A stretch of DNA of 64,000 bases from contig NZ_CP081903.1 of the NCBI RefSeq assembly GCF_020091405.1, positions 6,138,501 to 6,202,500 of the forward strand, given 5' to 3'. Source of the DNA: Bacteroides cellulosilyticus (lineage in GTDB: Bacteria; Bacteroidota; Bacteroidia; Bacteroidales; Bacteroidaceae). The translations under genes and the position numbers were made by a program. Position 1 is the stretch's first letter, and each line of letters starts with the position of its first letter. Shown here in pieces: positions 7,585-16,824 of the stretch. The notes beneath the pieces were generated by a model. That model had not been told where the DNA came from, searched no databases, and saw only the letters and a list, made by a program, of their open reading frames with translations.

Positions 7585-10500
7585 TTAGAAAGTCAAATTA
7601 ACACCAAATGCAAAACTTGCCGTCGAAGGAACACCGCAATAGTCGATGCCTACCGAAGATGAACCAACTGCACCTGATCCGGCTGCCGCAACTTCCGGAT
7701 CGCCATTATAGTTGGTGAAAAGAAGGAGGTTGTTGGCAGAAGCTGTAATTGAAGCACGCTTGATAACTTTTGTTTTGGCAAGTAGCGTTTTTGGCAAAGT
7801 GTATGAGAGTGATAAAGTACGAAGACGAAGCGCATTGACTTTCGTCATGAAGTTTGCAGTCTCATAGGGATAAATATCCTGATAATAATTAGCAATAATT
7901 GTCCTACCACTCGTTTCTTTACCATTGTAAGTATAAGTCTTATTGGCTTCAAAAGTGTTAGTTACGAAATTACCATCTGTGTTTACACCTGATATTTCAA
8001 TCTTTTCACGTTTAGCGGAAAGCTCACTCACACCGGCCAATGTCATTGCATATTCCGTACCATTGTACACATGTCCGCCTACACGGAATTCCCACAGCAT
8101 ATTAAGTGACCATCCTTTGTATGAGATTGTGTTATTCCATCCGCCAGAGAATTTTGGTTCACGATTACCAATTTCGCGATTAACACTATTTGAACCTGCA
8201 CTGTCTTTTGTGGGAAGCCCATTCTTGTCAAGCATTACATTACCTTGCTCATCACGCTTCCATTGACTACCCGAAATTGCCATAAAATTACCATTAGGAA
8301 AAGATGCCGCTTTAGCATTACCTACCTGCACATCAGTCACATAAAGTATTTCCACACCTTCAAGCAGATTCTTAACCGTACCACGGTTACCACTTATGTT
8401 AAAAGTAGATTCCCAGCTCCAGTCTTTAGTTTGAATCGGAGTACCACCAATACTGAGCTCCATACCTTTATTATATACATCACCGGCATTCACCGAACGA
8501 AGGATATAACCTGTTGCATTAGACAAACGAGGCGACATAATCTGGTCGTAAGAATTGTTGGTATAGTATGCATAATCCACCTTTAAACGGTTATTGAAGA
8601 AACGTAATTCAACACCGATTTCTACAGATTCCGTAATCTCAGGTTTCAAGGCGGCATTACCGGCAGTCCAATAGTTGCTTACACCTGTAAGACCGCCAAG
8701 GAATGACTGGCTTGGCCACAATGCCGTATCCAAGGAATATGGACTTGTATCTTTACCTACACGTGCCCAACTTGCACGAACCTTACCAAATGACAACCAG
8801 TCGGATTTTGGAAGGAATTCCGTAAACACGACACTACCACTAACAGATGGGTAAAAATAAGAGCGATTTTCAACTGGTAGTGTCGAAGACCAGTCGTTTC
8901 GTCCCGATACGGTCAGGAATACCGTATTCTTCCAGTCAGCACGAAATTCACCAAACACACCTACAAGGCGTTTTTGACTGCGAGCACTCGAAAAGTCACG
9001 ATTATCATTTGTCGCATTGTCAAATGCATAAAAATCGGGAATCTCGAAATTCCAGGCCATTCGGTAATTAGACCAGGAACGAGTGTCGTCGGTAGAAGTA
9101 CCAAGCATCAGATTAAAATTAAAGTCTCCAAACCGCTTGGCGAAGTTTGTCATTAAATTAGTAGAAAGATATTTGTAGCGATAAGAGTTTTCGCTATACA
9201 TGCCCTTCTGCCAGGCCAGTTTATAAACACCACCAGCAGAGAGTGTTTTTGAGTCGTCAGTAGTATAAGAGTCAATGCCCATGCGATAGCTGATCCACCA
9301 CCAATCGGTAATGTCGGCCTTAATATTGAAATTACCAGTGAAACGTTCGGTATTATCTTGCAGCTTATTCTTGTTGAGAATCCAATAGGGGTTATCTCGT
9401 TCATCAACTACGTCAAGACGATCGCCAAACATACGATAGCGTGTACCGTCTTCGTTCAAATAGTGACTCATATCATCGGTAGGCGACCAGCGATACAAGT
9501 TGGTCATTGTACCCGACCCGCTTGATCCATAAAGACCTGCAGAAGTAAGCGTCTTATCGGTATTTGCCTGAGAATATGCTACATTTGCACCAAAGGTGAA
9601 TATCTTCCACTTTTGTTCGCCATTGAAACGGAATGTTGCTTTCTCATAGCCTGTATTAGGAATAATACCATCTTGATTATAATAAGAACCTGAAAGATAA
9701 AAGTTACTATTTTGAGATCCACCGGCTACACTTACGTTAGTATCCCAAGCACCGCCTTGCTGAAAAAAGTCTCCGATATTGTCATAAGTAGGAGCTCCAT
9801 CAGTTATTGCTTCACCCCATGAATTATAGCTAAAATCATTGAATGTCGTTCCAGTATATTTGCCACTTGAATCATATTGATCTTCAGCAAATCCTCTTTT
9901 ATATTTATTTTGGGTTTTAGGAAGAGATTTAGCCCATTGCGTAATATATTTAGTTGAAAAATTCACTTCAACAGCACCTTCTTTTCCTTTCTTAGTTGTA
10001 ATGATAACGACACCAGCAGCAGCACGAGAACCATAAAGTGCGGCTGCAGCAGGACCTTTGAGTACTGACATATTCTCTATATCTTCAGGGTTGATGTCCA
10101 TCACCCGGTTTGATTGGGTAGAAGCAGTTGATGTACTACCATCGAAAGCAGAATTGCCTACTACAGTAGTGGAGTTATCATAAATTACACCATCAACAAC
10201 AAACACAGGTTGATTATCGCGCTCAAGTGAAGTACCGCCACGAAGGATTATTTGAGAACCCGCACCAGCAGCTCCACCACCCTGCGTAATATTAACACCT
10301 GCTATCTTACCAGCCAGAGAATTGATTGGGTTCACGCTCTTATTTTTCATAAGTTCTTCTGCACTCACGTCATCAATAGCATATCCCAATGACTTGCGAT
10401 CTTTCTTGATACCCATCGCAGTTACAACAACTTCACTCAATGTCTGAGTATCATCTTTCAAAGTCACATTATATACACTTCCTGCACCCACCTTAATTTC

Positions 10501-10757
10501 AGCTGAAGTGTATCCCACAAATGAGATTACCAATGTGCTACCCTGCTGGGTATCCACAGAGAATTGACCATCAACATTAGTTATGGTACCTGTGCCAGTA
10601 CCCTTCACCAATACACTGGCGCCAACAATAGGTTCACCTGTTGCATCTACAACTTTACCTGTGATTTTCTTCGCTTGTTGAGTACTTTGGGAACTTGTAT
10701 TAGTAAAAATTACATAGGCATATGCCGAACCCTTATTGGTTATCTTATTCTTTTCAT
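7585..10757 (-). CDS. SusC/RagA-family TonB-dependent outer-membrane channel, with a frameshift just after the start
   Basis: From 10611 down the frame encodes over 1000 residues of a SusC protein: a carboxypeptidase-regulatory-like domain, the Ton-box-like LSEVVVTAMGI, a plug domain with VFVVDGVIYD and GSRAAAGVVIITTKKG, and a beta-barrel ending in FAFGVNLTF. The same frame continues upstream through KKITGKVVDATGEPIVGASV to a TAG at 10764-10762 without any ATG, GTG or TTG before the TTG at 10611, which is inside the first domain. An ATG at 10757-10755 is one base out of frame. Five As instead of four at 10754-10751 would give a start MKKNKITNKGSAYAYVIF. Even then the signal peptide is weak. 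It is either a true frameshift, a switchable tract, or a sequencing error. susD follows directly. Confidence 0.85.
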
Positions 10758-11237
10758 GTTTCTAAAAATATCTCATTCGCTTTTTTTATTATTCATCTAA
10801 CAGTCTGATATTTACTTTATAATATGTGACAAATAATCAATATGACTTAAGAAATTTACATCAGCAAAAGCAAACAATCAAATTAATGTATTAGCATTTA
10901 TTTTTCATTTCAATTAATGATCTGATATTAATATTTGGCTTAATTAATAAAGAAGAATGGTCTTAATTTCAAATTATATTCTTTATTTTCTACTACATCT
11001 TGAATTCTATTTATAGAATAAATACTTATAAAATATAATTTTTACATATCAATATTAGGATAAAAAAAACATCGTATAAACAGATAAAAAGTTATTTTAT
11101 AAGCATAACAACAAGGATAATGCATCAAATACATCATTTTTAAAGCTAACATCCCATATTTTAAATCAATATGATTTTATAAAAATCAAAAACCAATATG
11201 TTAATACGATATTTCATACTTTGCTAAAGTATAAAAG

Positions 11238-11311
11238 CAAATATATTAGTATTCATTTGCATATTTTTAATGTAATTTATGCGGCAAATATTAAAAATAT
11301 TCATATATTTG
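11238..11311. promoter_or_regulatory. Divergent promoter region with an inverted repeat
   Basis: TATATTTG, a perfect -7 box, occurs on the plus strand at 11304-11311 (for the ORF at 11337) and on the minus strand at 11245-11238 (towards susC). Between them lie 10-bp perfect arms TATTTTTAAT (11262-11271) and ATTAAAAATA (11290-11299), a possible operator. The remaining DNA from 10765 to 11237 is very AT-rich and I see no gene in it. If the minus box is used, susC has a leader of about 480 bases. Confidence 0.45.
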
Positions 11312-11336
11312 CAAACAAATCCAAATTATAGAGCTT

Positions 11337-11450
11337 ATGAAAAGAAATTATTGCTTATCATTAGTATTGCTTGCATTATTTGGGATATCTTCTCCATATT
11401 CAGTTAAAGCTTCCAATGGAGAAAACACACCAAGTTCCCAAAGAACTTAG
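11337..11450 (+). CDS. Short secreted peptide or remnant signal peptide (37 residues)
   Basis: An ATG 25 bases after a perfect -7 box opens a 37-codon frame. Residues 1-26 form a good Sec signal (MKRN, hydrophobic LSLVLLALFGI, then VKAS), followed by only about 11 polar residues before TAG. No continuation is visible in any frame after the stop. It may be a small exported peptide divergent from the SusC/SusD pair, or the first exon-like remnant of a deleted surface-protein or sensor gene. I recognise no family. Confidence 0.45.
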   Translation: MKRNYCLSLVLLALFGISSPYSVKASNGENTPSSQRT

Positions 11451-11610
11451 TCCATTTTCAAGGATTTTTTTCTGACTTATCCGGAAAATACATAGTTAAC
11501 AGTTAGATGAAATAGCCAAAGTTGACTTAAGAAAAAACAGATAAAATGAAAAAACGAACAAATTCCGCCAACAACTTTTAGCTACGCATTTACATAATGC
11601 ACCCTCTCTT

Positions 11611-12813
11611 CTACTTTCCTATCGGTTGAATTTTCCTTCTCACATCCTTAGAAATTTCCAGAAACATATAGTTCAATTTACCGGAGTGGATGCCTTCTTT
11701 ATTTTGCTTATACTTATTATTAGCATATTGCTTAGACTTATCAAATGTGAGACGTGACATCTGATTCTGTGATTTACCCACCATCGTTGAGTCTAGCTTC
11801 TCATCCGGAAAGAAATCATCCAGATCCACATCACCAATCATGGTAGTTTCAAGGAAGTTCATATTCTTGCGACCAGCATCTGTATAATACCCCACAAACA
11901 TATGTCCCGGAGTACGAACCAATATGGGCTCTATATTAATGGCACGAAGCAGGGAAGCAAACAGCACGCTACCATCCACACAGTTAATCTGCGAAGACTC
12001 CAGCGCATCATCAAACGTGCGAACACGCTGGGAAAAGACCACATTACTGGACAAACTGGTATTGGAAACAGAACTGTAACGGAAATTACGCTTTTGAAGC
12101 ACGTTCCATAAAGCATAGACTTGCTTGTCCACCACTTCAGCATTGCCACCTTGATAGCCCAAGAAACGATTGACAATACGGGTATTCAGTGCTTCACGCA
12201 ACAATTTGTCAATCATCGGATTCTCCTCATTAACGTATGCCGCAAAGAAAATTCCTGTATCATGAAACTTAGTCCCATTCGTAACATACCCCAACAGACA
12301 TTCATTGATGCTGCGAACAGAAAAAGTACGAACCCGCTGCCCCAAATCTTTATCATTCATTTCGACCTTAACAGCCACACTAACCGGTTCCGCCTGGTTA
12401 TTATTCTTCAGCGCTTCGTAATTCCAGATAATATCGGGATAGATCGTATATTCCGTCCGTGGTTTAGCCAACACAAACTCAGATACGGAACGGGAAAAAA
12501 ACGGAGTTTCAGCAACTTCAATACGCACCCTGCTATACGCCTTCCCAGAACGAATCCGGATAGAAATGCAGGATTTAGAATTACCCACATATAAGGAATC
12601 AGCCGGAACAATGACTTGCGCATCCGTCGTCGCTACAGAAAGAATACTGGAAGGAAAGATGTTGCCTCCCAACTCATCCGCTATCTCAAACCCGGAACGG
12701 AACGGAGCCGTATTCAGCCAAAAGGAACCTGCCACAACAACCACCAATAAAGCTATCAGAGCGGGCAAACGCCATTTATATCGCCGAAAATTTATATTAG
12801 TCAACTCTTTCAT
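11611..12813 (-). CDS. Membrane-anchored transglutaminase-like protein
   Basis: The 400-residue protein has a basic N-terminus, one membrane anchor (residues about 16-35) and a large extracytoplasmic part. The C-terminal half carries a transglutaminase-like core: INCVDGSVLFASLLRA (putative nucleophile Cys) and PGHMFVGYY (putative His), separated by about 35 residues as in that fold, then an acidic FLETTMIGD segment that could supply the third residue. Such proteins include cysteine peptidases and structural, inactive members; I cannot assign a substrate. It stands alone, reading away from the two-component system, with a -7-type box 23 bases upstream of the start. Confidence 0.7.
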   Translation of the reverse strand: MKELTNINFRRYKWRLPALIALLVVVVAGSFWLNTAPFRSGFEIADELGGNIFPSSILSVATTDAQVIVPADSLYVGNSKSCISIRIRSGKAYSRVRIEVAETPFFSRSVSEFVLAKPRTEYTIYPDIIWNYEALKNNNQAEPVSVAVKVEMNDKDLGQRVRTFSVRSINECLLGYVTNGTKFHDTGIFFAAYVNEENPMIDKLLREALNTRIVNRFLGYQGGNAEVVDKQVYALWNVLQKRNFRYSSVSNTSLSSNVVFSQRVRTFDDALESSQINCVDGSVLFASLLRAINIEPILVRTPGHMFVGYYTDAGRKNMNFLETTMIGDVDLDDFFPDEKLDSTMVGKSQNQMSRLTFDKSKQYANNKYKQNKEGIHSGKLNYMFLEISKDVRRKIQPIGK

Positions 12814-12835
12814 ACCAATGTTATTTATATTAAGA

Positions 12836-12843
12836 CAAAGGTA
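12836..12843 (-). promoter_or_regulatory. -7 promoter box for the transglutaminase-like gene
   Basis: The minus strand reads TACCTTTG here, matching TAnnTTTG, 23 bases before the start codon at 12813. No clear -33 TTTG is present at the usual distance. Confidence 0.45.
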
Positions 12844-12896
12844 AGTATAAAAACTGAAAAACTAGGATGTAAAAGTAATAGTTTACAGTTCTTCAC

Positions 12897-13085
12897 CTTA
12901 CCAAAACCGTGTCAAAGCCTTACCAAGTCCGTGTCAAGTCCGTATCAGGTCCGTACCATCTCCGTACCTATACGCTTGGATCTGATACGAACCCAATACG
13001 GAGTTAATACGGACCTGGTACGGACTTGATATGGAGTTAATACGGACTTAGTACGGACTTGATACGGACTTAGTACGGACCGGAT
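12897..13085. repeat. Inverted array of an 11-bp word (TACGGACTTAG and variants)
   Basis: From 12980 the plus strand is a head-to-tail run of degenerate 11-mers such as TACGGACTTAG and TACGGACTTGA, with some units reading TACGGAGTTAA. From 12905 to 12970 the same word occurs in the opposite orientation (GTCCGTATCAG, GTCCGTACCAT). The two halves can fold into one very long imperfect hairpin. Period and word agree on both arms. It fills the gap between two divergent genes; no ORF is present. Confidence 0.85.
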
Positions 13086-13159
13086 TACCTTCAGCACACA
13101 CTAAAATGTAACCGAATTGTAACACGTGTTTCACTTTCCCGTAACAAAAACACCGCACC

Positions 13160-13192
13160 TTTGTCGCTGAAAAGAAATAAAGTATAACTTTG
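13160..13192 (+). promoter_or_regulatory. Sigma-ABfr-type promoter of the two-component operon
   Basis: TTTG at 13160-13163 and TAACTTTG at 13185-13192 are separated by 21 bases. The expected transcription start is about 40 bases before the ATG at 13240. Confidence 0.7.
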
Positions 13193-13239
13193 TGGTAGGA
13201 GAATTTGTTTTGAATACCTCATATTAATTAGAAAAAGCA

Positions 13240-13929
13240 ATGAACGATTATCGTATTTTAGTTGTAGACGATGAAGAGGACCTTTGCGAGATCCTGAAAT
13301 TCAACCTTGAAAATGAAGGGTATGAAGTGGACACGGCCCACTCCGCCGAAGAGGCGTTGAAAATGGATATCGGTAGCTACAGCTTGTTGCTACTGGACGT
13401 GATGATGGGAGAAATATCCGGTTTCAAAATGGCCAGCTTACTAAAAAAAGATAAGAAGACCGCTCAGGTACCCATTATATTCATCACCGCCAAGGATACG
13501 GAAAATGATACGGTAACCGGCTTCAATCTGGGAGCTGATGATTACATCTCCAAACCTTTCTCTCTGCGTGAAGTCATCGCACGCGTCAAAGCTGTATTGC
13601 GCCGCACCCAGCAAGGAGAACCGGAACGGGCACCGGAGCAAATCAGCTACAAGACGTTAGTCATTGATATTGTGAAAAAGAAAGTTAGTATCGACGGGGA
13701 GGAAGCCCCTCTCACCAAAAAAGAATTTGAGATATTACTTTTACTCCTCCAGAGCAAGGGACGCGTATTCTCCCGCGAAGATATACTGGCACGGATATGG
13801 AGCGACGAGGTCTATGTGTTGGACCGCACCATCGATGTGAATATCACCCGTTTGCGTAAGAAAATAGGTATTTATGGTAAATGCATCGTAACTCGCTTAG
13901 GATATGGATACTGCTTCGAAGCTGAATAA
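13240..13929 (+). CDS. OmpR/PhoB-family response regulator
   Basis: The 229-residue protein has an N-terminal receiver domain (acidic pair in VVDDEED, phosphoacceptor Asp in LLLLDVMM at about residue 53, Thr in FITAKD, Lys in YISKPFS) and a C-terminal winged helix with the trans-activation loop and recognition-helix region LDRTIDVNITRLRKKIG. It is a DNA-binding response regulator of the PhoB group. The downstream kinase gene starts inside its last codons, so the two are translationally coupled. The nearby array of 11-bp words lies upstream of the promoter and could be a target, but nothing shows that. Confidence 0.93.
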   Translation: MNDYRILVVDDEEDLCEILKFNLENEGYEVDTAHSAEEALKMDIGSYSLLLLDVMMGEISGFKMASLLKKDKKTAQVPIIFITAKDTENDTVTGFNLGADDYISKPFSLREVIARVKAVLRRTQQGEPERAPEQISYKTLVIDIVKKKVSIDGEEAPLTKKEFEILLLLLQSKGRVFSREDILARIWSDEVYVLDRTIDVNITRLRKKIGIYGKCIVTRLGYGYCFEAE

Positions 13930-15688
13930 TACCACACATTTCCTGTCGTTCAGCCGGAAGTTATTTCTTTCGGTCATTTCACTGTTTCTGGTATTTGCCG
14001 GATGCTTCCTGGCGTATCAATACCAACGTGAAAAAGAATATAAGATAGATCTGCTGGATATACAGCTACAGGACTATAATGAACGATTGCACCAGGAGCT
14101 TGCCCGCATTCCGGACAGCTTATGGAACACGACTCTGGAACGATACCTGCAAAAATACATTAAACAGGATTTACGTATTACAGTAGTTAATGTACAGGGT
14201 GACGTATTATATGACAGCTACGAATATCAGAAATTAGGCAATCATATCAACCGCCCGGAAGTACAAAAAGCACTGGCAGAAGGAAAAGGATATGATGTAC
14301 GCCGTACCTCCGAAACAACGGGAGTGCCCTACTTCTATTCTGCCACACTCTATGAAGGCTACATCATACGTTCCGCCCTCCCCTACGACCTGAACCTTGT
14401 AAGACACCTTGCAGCAGACCAGCACTACATCTGGTTTACCCTCATCGTATCATTACTATTAATTTTCATCTTCTACAAATTCACCTCTAAACTGGGGACA
14501 GCCATCAATCAGCTACGCGAGTTTGCCAAACGTGCCGATAAGAATGAGCCTGTGGAAACAGATATGCAATCCGCCTTCCCACACAACGAACTGGGAGAGA
14601 TTTCACAACATATCATCCAAATATACAAGCGACTGCGGGAAACCAAAGAGGCACTATACATTGAGCGGGAGAAATTGATCACCCACTTACAAACCTCGCA
14701 TGAAGGATTGGGCGTATTCAATAAGGACAAGAAAGAAATCCTGGTCAACAACCTGTTTACACAGTATAGCAACCTGATTTCGGACTCCAACCTGCAAACA
14801 ACAGAGGAAATATTCTCCATCAGTGAGTTCCAGAAAATCACGGATTTCATCAACAAGACTCCCAAGCGTCCGGGCAAGGAAGAAAAGCGTATGTCTATCA
14901 GCATCAATAAGAATGGACGTATGTTTATTGTAGAATGTATTATATTCCAGGACTTAAGCTTCGAGATATCCATCAACGACGTCACCCAGGAAGAAGAGCA
15001 GATACGCCTGAAACGCCAGTTGACACAGAACATTGCACATGAACTGAAGACCCCGGTCAGCAGTATACAGGGCTATTTGGAAACCATCGTCAACAATGAA
15101 AACATCTCCCGGGAGAAGATGCAGACATTCCTGGAGCGATGCTATGCTCAAAGCAATCGGCTAAGCCGACTGCTACGCGACATCTCCGTATTAACGCGTA
15201 TGGACGAAGCCGCCAACATGATCGACATGGAGAAAGTAGACATCAGCCTGTTGGTAGGCAATATCGTAAACGAGGTATCCCTGGAACTGGAAGAAAAGCA
15301 TATCACCGTAGTCAACTCCCTAAAACCGAAGATACAACTACGGGGAAACTACTCCCTGCTATACTCCATTTTCCGCAACCTGATGGACAATGCCATTGCT
15401 TATGCAGGCACGGATATACGCATCAACATCAGCTGTTTCCGCGAGGACGAGAATTTCTACTATTTCAGTTTTGCCGATACCGGCGTAGGTGTCTCTCCCG
15501 AACATCTGAACCGCTTATTCGAACGCTTCTACCGGGTAGATAAAGGACGCTCACGCAAACTGGGCGGTACGGGATTGGGATTGGCTATCGTAAAGAACTC
15601 GGTAATCATCCATGGAGGTACCATTTCGGCCAAGAACAACCAGGGTGGCGGATTGGAATTCGTATTCACGCTGGCAAAGGAAAAGTAA
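13904..15688 (+). CDS. Sensor histidine kinase (PhoR-like)
   Basis: The 594-residue protein has a first membrane helix at about residues 17-37, a periplasmic sensor region of about 140 residues, a second helix (WFTLIVSLLLIFIFY), a HAMP-like linker and a PAS-like region. These are followed by a HisKA domain with TQNIAHELKTPVSSIQGYLE (phosphorylated His) and a HATPase_c domain with the N box DNAIAYA, GLFADTGVGV-type G1 box and GGTGLGLAIVK. It overlaps the regulator gene by 26 bases. The signal sensed cannot be deduced; the partner regulator is the PhoB-type protein upstream. Confidence 0.92.
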   Translation: MDTASKLNNTTHFLSFSRKLFLSVISLFLVFAGCFLAYQYQREKEYKIDLLDIQLQDYNERLHQELARIPDSLWNTTLERYLQKYIKQDLRITVVNVQGDVLYDSYEYQKLGNHINRPEVQKALAEGKGYDVRRTSETTGVPYFYSATLYEGYIIRSALPYDLNLVRHLAADQHYIWFTLIVSLLLIFIFYKFTSKLGTAINQLREFAKRADKNEPVETDMQSAFPHNELGEISQHIIQIYKRLRETKEALYIEREKLITHLQTSHEGLGVFNKDKKEILVNNLFTQYSNLISDSNLQTTEEIFSISEFQKITDFINKTPKRPGKEEKRMSISINKNGRMFIVECIIFQDLSFEISINDVTQEEEQIRLKRQLTQNIAHELKTPVSSIQGYLETIVNNENISREKMQTFLERCYAQSNRLSRLLRDISVLTRMDEAANMIDMEKVDISLLVGNIVNEVSLELEEKHITVVNSLKPKIQLRGNYSLLYSIFRNLMDNAIAYAGTDIRINISCFREDENFYYFSFADTGVGVSPEHLNRLFERFYRVDKGRSRKLGGTGLGLAIVKNSVIIHGGTISAKNNQGGGLEFVFTLAKEK

Positions 15689-15689
15689 G

Positions 15690-15777
15690 AAGCGGTTAGT
15701 GGTAAGTGATTAGTGATTAGCGGTTTGTGATTGCATAAAAAAATAATCACTTATCACTAACCACTAATCACTTTTTT
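15690..15777 (+). terminator. Inverted-repeat terminator after the kinase gene
   Basis: Tandem AGTGATT-type words (15693-15730) are followed, after an A-rich loop, by their complement (15754-15771) and a T run. This is the local form of the word-array hairpins found throughout the window and probably ends the kinase transcript. Confidence 0.6.
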
Positions 15778-15780
15778 CCT

Positions 15781-15788
15781 TATCTTTG
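15781..15788 (+). promoter_or_regulatory. -7 promoter box of the cobalamin riboswitch transcript
   Basis: TATCTTTG matches TAnnTTTG exactly and lies just before the riboswitch aptamer, so transcription would start near 15795. Confidence 0.55.
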
Positions 15789-15790
15789 CG

Positions 15791-15974
15791 ATGCATTGGT
15801 TTACTGTCTTTGTTCGGAGACGGTAATTAAAAGGGAATCAGGTGCAAATCCTGAACAGTCCCGCTGCTGTAAGTTTCATGATAGGTTGCAGGCAAACTAC
15901 CAATAGCCACTGGAAGTCCGCTTCCGGGAAGGCGCCTGGCAACAGAAACAAGTCAGAAGACCTGCCATGCACTG
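15791..15974 (+). ncRNA. Cobalamin riboswitch aptamer
   Basis: The conserved elements of the B12 riboswitch occur in order: GGGAATCAGGTGCAAATCC, CAGTCCCGCTGCTGTAA, then GCCACTGG, TCCGGGAAGGC and AAGTCAGAAGACCTGCC, closed by a short P1 stem (ATGCA near the start, TGCAT near the end). Cobalamin riboswitches normally switch off B12 uptake or B12-independent isozymes. Here no btuB or cobalamin gene follows. A terminator hairpin lies about 135 bases downstream, then the acetyltransferase and iron-sulfur genes. Either those two genes are the regulated ones, or the switch controls a short non-coding transcript, or its gene was deleted. Confidence 0.9.
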
Positions 15975-16107
15975 TTTTTATCACTGCTTTCGAGGAAAAA
16001 GCGTTGAGTCTAAATGAAACGGGCAAATCGTCCCATCATTTCATTCATCCACTCTGCTTCAAAGAAAGTAAGGAACAATAAACTCTGCCAAGTTTATTTG
16101 AATGGTG

Positions 16108-16139
16108 TCCGGTCGAAGGGATTTCGCCCGGACATTTTA
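16108..16139 (+). terminator. Terminator hairpin downstream of the riboswitch
   Basis: GTCCGG...CCGGAC arms, extended inward by CGAA/TTCG, are followed by ATTTTATT. It could be the expression platform of the riboswitch or the end of a short RNA of about 340 nt. The bases between aptamer and hairpin contain no convincing gene. Confidence 0.65.
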
Positions 16140-16212
16140 TTCTGTAACTTTCCCAAAACAAATTTCATCATCCGCGTGTTATACATACAGTAAACAATTA
16201 ATACGAAGAGTT

Positions 16213-16515
16213 ATGGAAGCAGATTATGAACTGATCGACAATGAAGAACGTCACCAATATGAGTTCCATGTCGATAAATATACTCCAAAGATTGAGTATA
16301 TAAAATCAACGAATGGGGAGATTTACCTGACACACACCGAAGTACCCACTCAACTGGGTGGTAAAGGCATCGGCAGCCAGTTAGTAGAAAAAGCATTAAA
16401 AGATATAGAAAAACAAGGACTTAGATTAGTACCTCTCTGCCCGTTTGTAGCGGGATACATTCACAAACATCCCGAATGGAAAAGAATTGTAATGAAAGGT
16501 ATTCACATTCAATAA
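16213..16515 (+). CDS. GNAT-family N-acetyltransferase, YjdJ type
   Basis: About 100 residues with the compact YjdJ/COG2388 acetyltransferase core: a beta-strand region ending in EIYLTHTEVP, then the acetyl-CoA-binding loop LGGKGIGSQLVEKAL, and a C-terminal LVPLCPFVAGYIHKHPEW motif typical of this small family. I chose the ATG at 16213, since residues encoded upstream of it lie inside the terminator region. E. coli yjdJ is likewise next to yjdI, and the same pair occurs here in the order yjdJ-yjdI. The acceptor substrate of this family is not established. Confidence 0.88.
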   Translation: MEADYELIDNEERHQYEFHVDKYTPKIEYIKSTNGEIYLTHTEVPTQLGGKGIGSQLVEKALKDIEKQGLRLVPLCPFVAGYIHKHPEWKRIVMKGIHIQ

Positions 16516-16524
16516 TAAATAGTT

Positions 16525-16755
16525 ATGAATATAAAGAAAGAATATACGAACGGGGAAGTGACCATCATCTGGCAACCCGGCCTGTGCCAACATGCAGGCA
16601 TTTGTACCAAGACCCTTCCGAATGTGTATCATCCGAAAGAAAAACCGTGGATAACGGCTGAAAATGCAACGACGGAAGAATTGATCGCTCAAATCAAGAA
16701 ATGCCCGTCAGGAGCATTAAGTTACAGAATGAATAACGAGAAAGAAGATAAATAA
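16525..16755 (+). CDS. Small iron-sulfur protein, YjdI type (Fer4_19)
   Basis: The 76-residue protein has the YjdI pattern: PGLCQHAGICTK near residue 20, PWI, and IKKCPSGALSY near the C-terminus. The Cys residues in these segments are the expected cluster ligands. The family is annotated as a divergent 4Fe-4S mono-cluster domain; its biochemical role is unknown. It starts 9 bases after the acetyltransferase gene, so the two form one transcription unit that may be controlled by the upstream cobalamin riboswitch. Confidence 0.88.
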   Translation: MNIKKEYTNGEVTIIWQPGLCQHAGICTKTLPNVYHPKEKPWITAENATTEELIAQIKKCPSGALSYRMNNEKEDK

Positions 16756-16760
16756 AAGAA

Positions 16761-16805
16761 ATGAGGTTACCCCTTCAACATATGAATTCGGGTAACCTCA
16801 TTTGT
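16761..16805. terminator. Bidirectional terminator between the YjdI-like gene and tnaA
   Basis: Perfect 12-bp arms ATGAGGTTACCC and GGGTAACCTCAT, loop of 17 bases, with TTTG on the plus side and TTTC on the minus side. It lies between two converging genes. Confidence 0.75.
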
Positions 16806-16824
16806 ATTATGAAAAAGAAAGTAG

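Noticed and set aside
10609..10611. TTG as the start of the first susC
   Set aside because: It would cut the carboxypeptidase-regulatory-like domain in the middle and leave no signal peptide.
12897..13085. A CRISPR array
   Set aside because: There are no spacers of constant length and unrelated sequence; units are contiguous, degenerate and occur in both orientations, and no cas genes are present.
15842..16081. A 79-codon ORF inside the cobalamin riboswitch
   Set aside because: It runs through the conserved aptamer core, so its composition is set by RNA structure.
16014..16193. A 59-codon ORF downstream of the riboswitch starting MKRANRPIISF
   Set aside because: It spans the terminator hairpin and its residues show no domain or signal; possible but unsupported.
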